A stretch of 64,000 bases of DNA. It comes from Sphingobacteriales bacterium 46-32. GTDB taxonomy: Bacteria; Bacteroidota; Bacteroidia; Chitinophagales; Chitinophagaceae. Of the stretch, positions 1 to 8,633 are shown piece by piece. The stretch is from positions 287,191-351,190 of the forward strand of contig MKTY01000018.1 of NCBI GenBank assembly GCA_001898485.1, written 5' to 3'. The notes beneath the pieces are model-generated. The model saw nothing but the letters and a program-made list of their open reading frames with translations, was not told the DNA's origin and did no database searches. Numbering within the stretch: the first letter of the stretch is position 1; each line of letters begins with the position of its first letter. The position numbers and the translations under genes were made by a program.

Positions 1-1
1 A

Positions 2-1306
2 TCCGTTTTTGCCAGTGCGCAGTTGTCTTACCGCAACCGGATTTTTGTAGATGCAACCGGACGCAATGACTGGTCATCGGCACTCGTCAATACAAATGCC
101 AAATCGATCTTTTATCCTTCGGTAGGGGTATCTGGTATTGTAAGCGATCTGCTCAACATGCACTCCAGGGCGGTTTCATTTATTAAGGTACGTGGCTCTT
201 ACAGTGAAGTAGGTAATGCACCACAGCGGTTTGTGACCATTGCTACCTATCCGATCATTGGCGGATTTCCTGTTACCAGCTCTTATCTGCCTGCTTCCGG
301 ACTTCAGCCCGAGCGCACCAAATCTTTCGAGGCCGGTTTTAACATACGCTTCCTGCGCAATAAAATCAACCTCGATGTAACTGCTTACAGATCGGTTACC
401 TACAACCAGCTGTTTAATCCAACACTGGCTCCCAGTACCGGTTATTCCAGCTTCTATGTGAATGCAGGCGAAGTAAGCAATAAAGGTATTGAGGCCACCC
501 TGGGTGTCAATCACAACATAGGTCCCGTTTTGTGGAATTCAAACGTTGTCTTTACGCTCAACCGCAACCGCATCAACAAATTGCTGACCAGCAACACCAA
601 TCATATCACCGGGCAGACGGTTACGGTAGACAGTCTGAGTGTGGGTGGTACAGGCAGCTATATGATGGCACTGGTAAAAGGTGGTCAAATGGGTGACATT
701 TACGTAAACACCCTTGTGGTGGATGAGCATGGCTTTATTGATGTAGGGCTGCAGACCCAAACGGTAACTGCTGATCCAAACACTTATATCAAAGCCGGCA
801 ATGCCAACCCACGCTATAATCTTGGTTTCCGGAATGGATTCAGCTATAAGAATTTTAATCTCGACTTCCTGGTGAGCGCCCGTATCGGTGGAGTGGGCGT
901 ATCGGTTACCCAGGCTATCATGGATCGGTTTGGTGTATCAGAAGCATCTGCACTGGCGCGTGATAATGGTGGTGTGATTGTAAATGGTCAGAAGATTCCT
1001 GCACAACCTTATTATGAAGTAACAGGTGGTGGTGTGGCTGGTGTTGGTTCTATGTATGTATACAGCGCTACCAACGTAAGGCTGGCAGAAGCCTCTTTGA
1101 GCTATACCATACCGGCTCATGTATTTCATAATAAAATCAAAGGAATCACCGCATCTGTAGTAGGACGCAACCTGTTTATGTTCTATAACAAATCACCATT
1201 CGATCCGGAGCTTACTGCCAATACAGGTACCTATTACCAGGGTATTGATTATTTCATGCAGCCCAGTCTGCGCAGTATAGGCTTTAGTGTGAAATTCCAA
1301 TTCTGA
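2..1306 (+). CDS. SusC/RagA-type TonB-dependent transporter, C-terminal part (5' truncated by window edge)
   Basis: This is the 3' part of an outer-membrane SusC-family transporter. The frame is open from base 2 with no true start; the first codons read SVFASAQLSYRNRIFVDATG, the barrel segment typical of SusC proteins. About 434 codons are present and it ends in the expected aromatic barrel terminus (VKFQF). The strands and loops are those of the C-terminal half of the 22-stranded barrel; the signal peptide, carboxypeptidase-like domain and plug lie outside the window. It is followed 22 bp later by a SusD gene. By family knowledge, SusC imports oligosaccharides captured by SusD; from the downstream enzymes the substrate is inferred to be N-glycan oligosaccharides. 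Confidence 0.95.
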   Translation, partial: SVFASAQLSYRNRIFVDATGRNDWSSALVNTNAKSIFYPSVGVSGIVSDLLNMHSRAVSFIKVRGSYSEVGNAPQRFVTIATYPIIGGFPVTSSYLPASGLQPERTKSFEAGFNIRFLRNKINLDVTAYRSVTYNQLFNPTLAPSTGYSSFYVNAGEVSNKGIEATLGVNHNIGPVLWNSNVVFTLNRNRINKLLTSNTNHITGQTVTVDSLSVGGTGSYMMALVKGGQMGDIYVNTLVVDEHGFIDVGLQTQTVTADPNTYIKAGNANPRYNLGFRNGFSYKNFNLDFLVSARIGGVGVSVTQAIMDRFGVSEASALARDNGGVIVNGQKIPAQPYYEVTGGGVAGVGSMYVYSATNVRLAEASLSYTIPAHVFHNKIKGITASVVGRNLFMFYNKSPFDPELTANTGTYYQGIDYFMQPSLRSIGFSVKFQF

Positions 1307-1328
1307 TCATTCTTAATGTAATTATATC

Positions 1329-2948
1329 ATGAAAACGGTGAAACAACCTTTTTATACCTATTGCGGCTTGCTGGCCGGGCTGCTGATTCTGTTCAGCGCC
1401 TGTACCAAAAAGTTCAGCGACTATAATACCGATCCTTCTGCTGCCACGGAAGAGATGCTGGGGTACGATAACCTGTCTACCGGCGTATTTTTTCCACAGA
1501 TGCAGCAAAATATTTTTCCTGTGGCGCAACCACCGGCATTTGGTGACGAAATGTACCAGATCGTACAAAACCTGGCTGGTGATGTTTACTCGGGTTATAT
1601 GGGTGCCAGCAATAACTGGTTCGGCTCGGCCAACAATACGACCTATGCCATGATCCCCAACTGGTACAATGCTGCTTTTGGCCGCGCATTTCTGAGTGTG
1701 ATGCCCGCCTGGTTGTCTATCAAAAAGCGCACAGAAGGTGTTGCAGCCAGCCAGCACGTATTTGCCCTGGCCCAGGTTATGAAAGTAATGTCTATACATC
1801 GTACCACGGATATGTACGGTCCATTGCCGTATTTCAATTTCGGTAATGGAAGCGTATCCACCACTTACGATAGCCAGGAGAGTATTTATAACTCGTTCTT
1901 TGATGATCTCGATTTTGCAGTGACCACACTGGCCGACTTTGTGGAAAAGAATCCGGGGCAAAAGCCTTTGGCTCCTTATGACCTGATCTATGGCGGCGAC
2001 TATGTAAAATGGATAAAATTTGCCAACTCACTGCGTCTCCGCCTGGCGATGCGTATTGCCTATGTCAATCCCGATAAGGCTAAGCTGAATGCCGAGGCTG
2101 CTGTCAATAATCCTTATGGTGTCATGACAGCCAACGACGATAATGCCCTGCTCAGAAGCGGTACAAAAGTAAATTTCAATAACCCGCTTTATATCATCTG
2201 TTTCAACTTCGATGATATCCGCATGGGGGCAAATATGGAATCGTTTTTAAAGGGTTATAATGATCCGCGTATTTCTTATATGTTTAACCGGGCGCCCGAT
2301 GGAGAGTTTCATGGTATCAGAAATGGTATTGTGATCAATAACAAATCGGCCTACTCCCTTCCTTTTTCCACGCTGAATGTAGCAGCCTCCACACCTATTG
2401 TATGGATGATGGCAGCAGAAATGTATTTTCTGCGTGCAGAAGGAGCATTACGGGGATGGAATATGAATGGCACGGCTCAAAGCCTGTATGAAACTGGCGT
2501 TCAGACCTCCTTTAACTACTGGGGTGCAGGAGGCTTCAGCACTTATATAGCAGATGGCGCCAGCCGGCCTGCTGCTTATACCGATATTTCCAGCAGCAGC
2601 AACAATGTAGGCGGTTCCAGCACACTGCTGAGCACCATCACTATCAAATGGGATGACGCCGCCAGTTTTGAACAAAAGCTGGAAAGGATCATGACCCAGA
2701 AATGGATTGCCATGTATCCCGATGGGCAGGAAGCCTGGTCGGAGTTAAGAAGAACACGTTATCCGAAAGTGTTTCCGGTAGTCAGCAATCAGAGTGGCGG
2801 CATCATAGCTTCCGGTGGGTTTATTAAACGTCTGCCTTTCCCTCTGACAGAATACCAGAGCAACGCAGCAGGTGTAGCTACCGGTGTATCCGCACTGGGT
2901 GGTATCGATAATATTGCTACGGCACTCTGGTGGGATAAAAAACCTTAA
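1329..2948 (+). CDS. SusD-like (SusD/RagB family) glycan-binding lipoprotein
   Basis: 539 residues. The N-terminus is a lipoprotein signal with the lipidated Cys at position 25 (LFSAC). It is followed by the helical, TPR-like body of the SusD/RagB superfamily; the sequence looks like the SusD-like_2 branch (KFSDYNTDPSAA near the N-terminus, QKWIAMYPDGQEAWSELRRT in the C-terminal third). It should sit on the cell surface as the lid of the adjacent SusC. The start ATG at 1329 lies 22 bp after the SusC stop, so the two are co-transcribed. The branch and the neighbouring GH18 suggest a role in capturing N-glycan, but substrate binding cannot be read from sequence alone. Confidence 0.93.
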   Translation: MKTVKQPFYTYCGLLAGLLILFSACTKKFSDYNTDPSAATEEMLGYDNLSTGVFFPQMQQNIFPVAQPPAFGDEMYQIVQNLAGDVYSGYMGASNNWFGSANNTTYAMIPNWYNAAFGRAFLSVMPAWLSIKKRTEGVAASQHVFALAQVMKVMSIHRTTDMYGPLPYFNFGNGSVSTTYDSQESIYNSFFDDLDFAVTTLADFVEKNPGQKPLAPYDLIYGGDYVKWIKFANSLRLRLAMRIAYVNPDKAKLNAEAAVNNPYGVMTANDDNALLRSGTKVNFNNPLYIICFNFDDIRMGANMESFLKGYNDPRISYMFNRAPDGEFHGIRNGIVINNKSAYSLPFSTLNVAASTPIVWMMAAEMYFLRAEGALRGWNMNGTAQSLYETGVQTSFNYWGAGGFSTYIADGASRPAAYTDISSSSNNVGGSSTLLSTITIKWDDAASFEQKLERIMTQKWIAMYPDGQEAWSELRRTRYPKVFPVVSNQSGGIIASGGFIKRLPFPLTEYQSNAAGVATGVSALGGIDNIATALWWDKKP

Positions 2949-2987
2949 CAGCCTTTATCAACAAATAGCCATAAACGAAGTAATAAT

Positions 2988-3968
2988 ATGAGAAAAATTA
3001 TTAAACCGCTATTGCTGTTACTGCTCCCCCTGCTGGTTGTACAGTGCAGCAAACAAAATACGCCGGAGCCACTTTCTTTACAGAATCCGCGCAAATACAC
3101 CGATGAATATTATGCCAATCTGCGTGCGTATAAAAAAACGGATCACCAGCTTTGCTTTGGCTGGTATGCCGATTATTCGCAAACCTATTCCTATGGTCAG
3201 CACTTTATGGGTCTGCCTGACAGTATTGATATTATCAGTTTATGGGGTGGTATTCCTGATAAAACAACAGAACCCGGCACTTATGACGAAATGCGTTTTT
3301 GTCAGCAGGTAAAAGGAATGAAGATGGTAGTACCCATTATCGTTGAGCTGGAAAGCAGCGGCTTTCCGGTAGATGATGAAGGGCTGAAGCAGTATACAAA
3401 TATGCTGGTGGATATGGTACTCGACAACGATCTCGATGGACTGGATATGGACTGGGAGCCCCGCTCAGGCACTTACCTGGCCAGCGCCAGCAATTTTGCC
3501 AAAATGGTTGAATATGCCAGCGAAAGACTGGGCCCCAAATCCGGTACCGATAAACTGCTGATTGTAGATTATTACAATCATACACTGCCTACTACGATCG
3601 AGCCTTTCCTGAATTATGTAGTCAACCAGGCTTATACGCAGGGTACTACATCCAATTCGGGAACCAATCTGCAAACCCGTTACGACCGGGTAAGCAGCTG
3701 GTGCCCGCCCAACAAGTTTATTGTAACGGAAAATATTGGCGACTGGTGGCAGAATGGGGGATCGCCTTTTACCGAAGTAGGAGGCAATACGGTAAGCCCG
3801 GTAGACGGACAACGTATGTATTCGCTCGAGGGAATGGCACGCTGGCAACCACGCCAGGGTACCAAGGCCGGATTCGGCGCTTTCTACTTTGGACGTGACT
3901 ATAACTCAAATCCGCCCTATAAATATATGCGCCGGGCCATTCAGGTAGCTAATCCGGCTGTGCACTGA
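2988..3968 (+). CDS. GH18 endo-beta-N-acetylglucosaminidase-like lipoprotein
   Basis: 326 residues. The signal ends in Cys20 (LVVQC), so the protein is a lipoprotein, probably on the surface. Residues about 50-320 form a GH18 TIM barrel. The diagnostic DxxDxDxE motif is intact as D150-G-L-D-M-D-W-E157, and E157 would be the catalytic acid. The size and the lack of chitin-binding modules fit the EndoF/EndoBT-type endo-beta-N-acetylglucosaminidases that cut the chitobiose core of N-glycans rather than large chitinases. It lies 39 bp after SusD and before two DUF1735 lipoproteins, an arrangement that parallels the high-mannose N-glycan PUL of Bacteroides thetaiotaomicron. Chitinase activity is possible but less likely given the GH92 and GH125 genes downstream. 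Confidence 0.88.
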   Translation: MRKIIKPLLLLLLPLLVVQCSKQNTPEPLSLQNPRKYTDEYYANLRAYKKTDHQLCFGWYADYSQTYSYGQHFMGLPDSIDIISLWGGIPDKTTEPGTYDEMRFCQQVKGMKMVVPIIVELESSGFPVDDEGLKQYTNMLVDMVLDNDLDGLDMDWEPRSGTYLASASNFAKMVEYASERLGPKSGTDKLLIVDYYNHTLPTTIEPFLNYVVNQAYTQGTTSNSGTNLQTRYDRVSSWCPPNKFIVTENIGDWWQNGGSPFTEVGGNTVSPVDGQRMYSLEGMARWQPRQGTKAGFGAFYFGRDYNSNPPYKYMRRAIQVANPAVH

Positions 3969-4007
3969 TAGCAGGCAGGTGTTTTATCGTTACTAAACTA
4001 TTCAACA

Positions 4008-5156
4008 ATGAAAAAAGTAAGTTATATACTATATGCATTGCTGCTCATCGGGACGCTTACGCCCGGCTGCCGCAAAGCAATCAATTTTAAGGACGCGATT
4101 TATTTTACGGGCACTGAGCAATCGCCGAGTACTAAATTTACCATCGAAGGGCCATCCAGTATGGGTGTATCTGTGACCTATTCGGCCAAAGCATCGGCCG
4201 ATATCGGGGTAAATGTAGATGTAGTGCCGGCTCTTGTAGAGGAGTATAATAAGAAATATGGCACTACCTACCAGTTTCTCCCCGCCAATAGCTACGATCT
4301 GGAAACAAAGCACCTGGTGATAAAAGCCGGTACGAATATTTCCGATGCCGTACGCTTTTCGGTTACATCGCTCGACGATTTTGCAGAAGGAGTCACCTAT
4401 TGTGTACCCATTACAATCACCAATGTGGACGGTGGTCAGGATGTGCTGGAAGCATCACGTACGCTGTATATCATTATTAACCGTACGATCATTACCCAGG
4501 CCACGGCGCTTTCGCCCAATTATTTTACAGTACCATCATTCCTGACGGCTACATCACTTGCCAGTGTGCCGCGGCTCACCATGGAGTGCCGGGTATATGT
4601 AAACCTGTTTCAGACAGCCAATCCTTTTATCAGCTCTGTAATGGGTATTGAAGAAAACTTCCTGCTGCGTTTTGGTGATGTAAGTATTGCCAATAACCAG
4701 TTTCAGCTGGCTGGTGGTCTGGTAAATGGTAAGAAGTTTCCAGTCAACAGTAAAGCCTTCTTTTCTACCGGACAATGGTATCATGTAGCTATCGTATACA
4801 ACGGTTCTACCATGAGCCTGTATATAAACGGGGTGTTAGACAACTATACCGATGCAGAATCTGGTGGTGTTAACCTGACTGATAGTTACTCCGGCGGATT
4901 TCATATTGGTTATTCGGCCGGCGGTCGTTTGCTCAACGGTTATGTGAGCGAAGCCCGTGTATGGACAAAAGCACTTACCGCAAAAGAACTGCAGAATAAT
5001 CTCTGTTATGTGGACCCTACTACCGATGGACTGCTGGCTTACTGGCGCTTCAATGAGCTGGATACGGACGGTACTGTGCCCGATCTGACCGGTCATGGGC
5101 ATAAGGCCGAACCAGCCCGTGCCGTCAGTTTCGTGACTGGTGTAAGATGTCCATAA
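4008..5156 (+). CDS. DUF1735 and LamG-like (concanavalin-fold) surface lipoprotein
   Basis: 382 residues. The lipoprotein signal has Cys21 (LTPGC). Residues about 30-155 look like the DUF1735 (BT_3987-type N-terminal) domain, a beta-sandwich common on PUL lipoproteins. Residues about 175-375 form a LamG/concanavalin-like lectin fold, seen from GQWYHVAIVYNGSTMSLYIN and the closing DGLLAYWRFNE motif. No hydrolase motif is visible. It is probably a surface glycan-binding protein that works with the SusCD pair and the GH18 enzyme. It is 39 bp downstream of the GH18 gene and 28 bp upstream of the second DUF1735 gene, so it belongs to the same operon. Confidence 0.85.
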   Translation: MKKVSYILYALLLIGTLTPGCRKAINFKDAIYFTGTEQSPSTKFTIEGPSSMGVSVTYSAKASADIGVNVDVVPALVEEYNKKYGTTYQFLPANSYDLETKHLVIKAGTNISDAVRFSVTSLDDFAEGVTYCVPITITNVDGGQDVLEASRTLYIIINRTIITQATALSPNYFTVPSFLTATSLASVPRLTMECRVYVNLFQTANPFISSVMGIEENFLLRFGDVSIANNQFQLAGGLVNGKKFPVNSKAFFSTGQWYHVAIVYNGSTMSLYINGVLDNYTDAESGGVNLTDSYSGGFHIGYSAGGRLLNGYVSEARVWTKALTAKELQNNLCYVDPTTDGLLAYWRFNELDTDGTVPDLTGHGHKAEPARAVSFVTGVRCP

Positions 5157-5184
5157 TGAATTCTAATCAAGTAAAAAGCAGATT

Positions 5185-6195
5185 ATGAAAAAAAGATTCA
5201 ATCAATATAAAAATACAGGTCTTTCGGCCTTGCTGGCGCTGATCCTTTTTTCTGCCTGTAAAAAGGAAGAGCTGCGCTCAAAAGAGCTGGTCGTCTATAT
5301 GCAGGGCGATAAGTCTTCGCTTACCAAATCCACTCTGATGCCTTTTGTGCATACACCACTCTCTGTAGAAGGCAACACCACTAAAGAGTTGTATATATAT
5401 GCTACGCGCGAAGTAGCCGCGGATATTATGATCAATGTGGGAGCCGATCTGTCGGCAGTAGATGCCTATAATGCACAAAATGGTACAAAGTTTCTTCCCA
5501 TGCCTGCCACCGCATTCCGTATTGTGAGCAGCGGACCCTATACAATACCTGCCGGTGCAACCCGCTCCACCAGCCCTATACAGATCGAGATCACCGATGC
5601 CGCTGCGCTAAATGATCCCAAAGGATATATCCTGCCTGTTGGTATCACTAAAGTGGAGAGTAAGGATAAAGGAGTGCAGACCAGTACAACGCATCGGTTG
5701 GTATTTGTAAATGTGACTTATGAGTTCAATAATATTCAACGCAATCAGACCGCTTCTGCCAGTACACCGCTGGCACGTACCGGCTGGTCGGTAACCGTCA
5801 GCAACACCACTTCAGGTGCACCGGCTACCAATTTGCTGGATGGAAGCAACAGTACAGTATGGCGTTCCAGCAATAGCAGCACTGCGGCTAAATGGGTGAT
5901 CGTAAATATGGGTAGTGCACAAACTGTAAATGGTTTTGTCATTTCACCCAATTACACGTCTACATCCGAAAATGCCACCAGCATGCTCATTGCCACCAGC
6001 AATGATAATGTGACCTGGACAGAGCAGGGACGCTGGACAGGCACGGGTCCTGCCACTGGCACTTCGGCAGCTGCACCGGATTTCAAAGGGGTTAATTTCA
6101 TTTCACCCATAACGGCACAGTATGTACGGTTTACCATTACCGCACAGACCAGTACCAGCCGTGTAGGTATGGCAGAAATTAATGCGATACCATAA
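5185..6195 (+). CDS. DUF1735 and F5/8 type C (discoidin) domain lipoprotein
   Basis: 336 residues. The lipoprotein signal has Cys25 (LFSAC) followed by KKEE. Residues about 35-165 are DUF1735-like. Residues about 185-336 form an F5/8-C/discoidin carbohydrate-binding module: LLDGSNSTVWRSS, then VIVNMGSAQTVNGFVISP, and TAQYVRFTIT near the end are typical. No catalytic motif is seen, so it is best read as a second surface glycan-binding protein of the N-glycan PUL. It is the last gene before two hairpins (6211-6378), which suggests the surface-apparatus operon ends here and the exo-enzymes downstream are expressed separately or at a lower level. Confidence 0.85.
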   Translation: MKKRFNQYKNTGLSALLALILFSACKKEELRSKELVVYMQGDKSSLTKSTLMPFVHTPLSVEGNTTKELYIYATREVAADIMINVGADLSAVDAYNAQNGTKFLPMPATAFRIVSSGPYTIPAGATRSTSPIQIEITDAAALNDPKGYILPVGITKVESKDKGVQTSTTHRLVFVNVTYEFNNIQRNQTASASTPLARTGWSVTVSNTTSGAPATNLLDGSNSTVWRSSNSSTAAKWVIVNMGSAQTVNGFVISPNYTSTSENATSMLIATSNDNVTWTEQGRWTGTGPATGTSAAAPDFKGVNFISPITAQYVRFTITAQTSTSRVGMAEINAIP

Positions 6196-6210
6196 ATAAC
6201 CGGCCTGCAG

Positions 6211-6295
6211 AAAGAGGACCCCGGCAGGCAATCGTTAATGGCAGGCAGCATATTACTGAGGGGTAATATTCAATCGTCCGGGGTTCCCTCTTTTT
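6211..6295 (+). terminator. Imperfect long-range hairpin after the DUF1735/F5-8C gene
   Basis: AAAGAGGACCCCGG (6211-6224) is nearly complementary to CCGGGGTTCCCTCTTTT (6278-6294), with a T run at 6291-6295 and about 53 nt between the arms. It sits 15 bp after a stop codon. The long loop makes it a weaker terminator candidate than the hairpin just downstream. Confidence 0.45.
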
Positions 6296-6330
6296 GCCAG
6301 GCTTTACCTTCGTTCTTCTTCAAGCAGTCA

Positions 6331-6378
6331 GGAGAAAGCATCTGCCATTTAATAATGGCGGGTGCTTCTCCATTTTGT
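6331..6378 (+). terminator. Strong hairpin terminator or attenuator ahead of GH3
   Basis: GGAGAAAGCATCTGCCAT (6331-6348) pairs almost fully with ATGGCGGGTGCTTCTCC (6355-6371) around a 6-nt loop, and a T-rich tail follows. It lies 36 bp before the chosen ATG (6414) of the GH3 gene. This argues against the in-frame upstream start at 6294, which would place the hairpin inside the coding region. Confidence 0.7.
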
Positions 6379-6413
6379 ATTTTGCTGTATTAATCGTTAC
6401 TAAAAGATCAGTT

Positions 6414-8585
6414 ATGTATACACGTGTAGTGGGTAAAATTGTTTCGCTGTTTTTATTAATGACCGCTCTGCAGGCGGGAGCCCAGGCGCCTGTGTTCAGA
6501 AACAGCCAGGCACCAGTAGAAGCCCGTGTGAGCGATCTGTTGAAACAGCTTACACTGGAAGAAAAGATATCGCTGCTGGGATATCGCAGCAGTGCGGTAC
6601 CCCGTCTGCAGATTCCTGCCTACAACTGGTGGAATGAGGCCCTGCATGGCGTGGCACGGGCCGGACAGGCTACCGTGTTTCCACAGGCGATTGGTATGGC
6701 AGCTACTTTCAATGACAGCCTGCTGCGCGAAATAGCATCTGTGATCTCAACCGAAGCGAGGGCTAAATACAACCTGGCCACAGCAGCCAATCGCCGAATT
6801 CAATACATGGGCCTCACCTTCTGGTCTCCCAATATCAATATCTTTCGTGATCCGCGCTGGGGGCGTGGACAGGAGACCTATGGTGAAGATCCTTTTCTGA
6901 CAGCTTCTATGGGTGCGGCTTTTATAAAAGGATTACAGGGAAACGATCCCCGTTTTCTGAAAACAGCAGCCGCTGCAAAACATTTTGCCGTACATAGCGG
7001 ACCCGAAGCAGGCCGCCATTCCTTCAATGCCAGAGTAGATGAAAAAGACCTGCGCGAAACTTATTTATATGCATTCAAAAAAATGGTGGATGCAGGCGTT
7101 GAGTCAATCATGTGTGCCTATAACCGGCTCAATGATGAACCCTGTTGTACCAGCAACGAACTATTACGGAAAATACTCAGAGAAGAATGGCATTTCAAAG
7201 GTCATGTAGTCACCGATTGCGGAGCCATTGATGATATTGTCAATTTTCATAAACTCACTGCGAGCAATGCAGTGGCTGCTGCCAATGCGGTGAAAGCAGG
7301 TGTAAACCTTGATTGCTCCAATATCCTGCAGCAGCACCTGATGGATGCCTTCCGCCAGGGACTTATTACGGCAAATGATGTGGACTCTTCGCTGGCGGGA
7401 TTGCTCAGAACACAGATCAAACTCGGATTCTTTGATGAAGCAGCCGCTTCGCCCTATGCCGGTCTCGGCGCTGCACAGGTGCATTCGCCACAGCATGTGG
7501 AACTGGCACGTAAGGCAGCGCAGCAGAGTATGGTATTACTCAAAAATGATAAAAACCTGCTGCCGCTTGATCTGAAAAAATACAGTTCCATTATGGTATT
7601 GGGTCCCAATGCAGGCGCCATGGATCCAATGGTAGCCAATTATCATGGCATGTCGGGCAATGTAGTTACCGTGGCAGAAGGTATCACACAGGCTGCAGGC
7701 CCCGGTGTGGCGGTGCAATATGATCAGGGTAGCGACTTTACAGATACCACACGTTTTGGTGGCATATGGGCGGCCGGTGAAAGTGATATCAGCATTGCTG
7801 TTATTGGACTTACGCCGGTGTATGAAGGCGAGGAAGGCGATGCATTCCTTGCAGCAAATGGCGGCGATAAGCTGTCGCTTGAATTACCCGCTGCACATAT
7901 CGCCCTGCTACGCGCATTGCGCAAGAAAAATAAACCGGTAGTAGTGGTGGTGACTGCTGGCAGCAACGTAAACATAAAAGCTATTGAACCCTATGCCGAT
8001 GCCATATTGCTGGCCTGGTATCCGGGTGAGCAGGGAGGTACGGCCGTGGCAGATATCCTGTTTGGACAGGTATCGCCTGCCGGACGTCTGCCTGTCACTT
8101 TTTATGAATCGCTCAGCGATCTGCCAGACTATTCCAGTTACGACATGCAGGGCAGAACCTACCGGTATTATAATGGCCGGCTACAGTATCCATTTGGCTT
8201 TGGCCTCAGCTACACCCGTTTTGAGTATACCTGGCTACAACAACCGGCTGTGCTTCGCACACAGAAAGATACCTTGCGTTTTGCCATAAGTGTGAGCAAT
8301 ACCGGATTGTATGACGGCGATGAAGTAGCACAGGTGTATATAGAATATCCCAACGCAGAAAGAATGCCGCTCAAAGAACTCAAGGCATTCCGAAGGGTGT
8401 ATGTGGGAAAAGGACAGCAACGGGAAGTCCGTTTTGAGATTCCACTGGAGGAATTGAAAAAATGGGACCTCAAAGAAAATAAATGGAAACTCTACCCCGG
8501 AGGTTACAAAATAAATATTGGCAGTCACTCAGCAGATATCAGGCTGAGCACAGCATTTGAAGTAAAAAAGAATCTTAAACCATAA
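6414..8585 (+). CDS. GH3 glycoside hydrolase, beta-xylosidase type, periplasmic
   Basis: 723 residues from the ATG at 6414; an in-frame start at 6294 is rejected because the signal peptide (KIVSLFLLMTALQAGAQA) begins just after 6414 and a hairpin precedes it. Domains in order: GH3 N-terminal barrel, GH3 C-terminal alpha/beta sandwich, and an FnIII-like domain (EVAQVYIEYPNAERMPLKEL). The likely nucleophile is D268 in VTDCGAI; this DCGAI form is characteristic of the plant-type and bacterial beta-xylosidase/arabinosidase branch of GH3. No lipobox is present, so it is a periplasmic exo-enzyme. In an N-glycan PUL it could remove the beta-1,2-xylose of plant N-glycans (inference); beta-glucosidase or beta-GlcNAcase activity cannot be excluded. 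Confidence 0.9.
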   Translation: MYTRVVGKIVSLFLLMTALQAGAQAPVFRNSQAPVEARVSDLLKQLTLEEKISLLGYRSSAVPRLQIPAYNWWNEALHGVARAGQATVFPQAIGMAATFNDSLLREIASVISTEARAKYNLATAANRRIQYMGLTFWSPNINIFRDPRWGRGQETYGEDPFLTASMGAAFIKGLQGNDPRFLKTAAAAKHFAVHSGPEAGRHSFNARVDEKDLRETYLYAFKKMVDAGVESIMCAYNRLNDEPCCTSNELLRKILREEWHFKGHVVTDCGAIDDIVNFHKLTASNAVAAANAVKAGVNLDCSNILQQHLMDAFRQGLITANDVDSSLAGLLRTQIKLGFFDEAAASPYAGLGAAQVHSPQHVELARKAAQQSMVLLKNDKNLLPLDLKKYSSIMVLGPNAGAMDPMVANYHGMSGNVVTVAEGITQAAGPGVAVQYDQGSDFTDTTRFGGIWAAGESDISIAVIGLTPVYEGEEGDAFLAANGGDKLSLELPAAHIALLRALRKKNKPVVVVVTAGSNVNIKAIEPYADAILLAWYPGEQGGTAVADILFGQVSPAGRLPVTFYESLSDLPDYSSYDMQGRTYRYYNGRLQYPFGFGLSYTRFEYTWLQQPAVLRTQKDTLRFAISVSNTGLYDGDEVAQVYIEYPNAERMPLKELKAFRRVYVGKGQQREVRFEIPLEELKKWDLKENKWKLYPGGYKINIGSHSADIRLSTAFEVKKNLKP

Positions 8586-8633
8586 GCAGGCAGTTCCCGG
8601 CAGGGTACAGCTGTTTTTATTTAGTAAAAAAGC

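Noticed and set aside
23..1306. Treating the first transporter as a complete gene starting at TTG 23
   Set aside because: The frame is open to base 2 and the residues before 23 continue the SusC barrel pattern, so the gene is cut by the window edge.
1284..1961. A 225-residue minus-strand open frame over the SusD gene
   Set aside because: It is opposite a well-supported SusD gene and has no recognisable motif, consistent with a codon-usage shadow.
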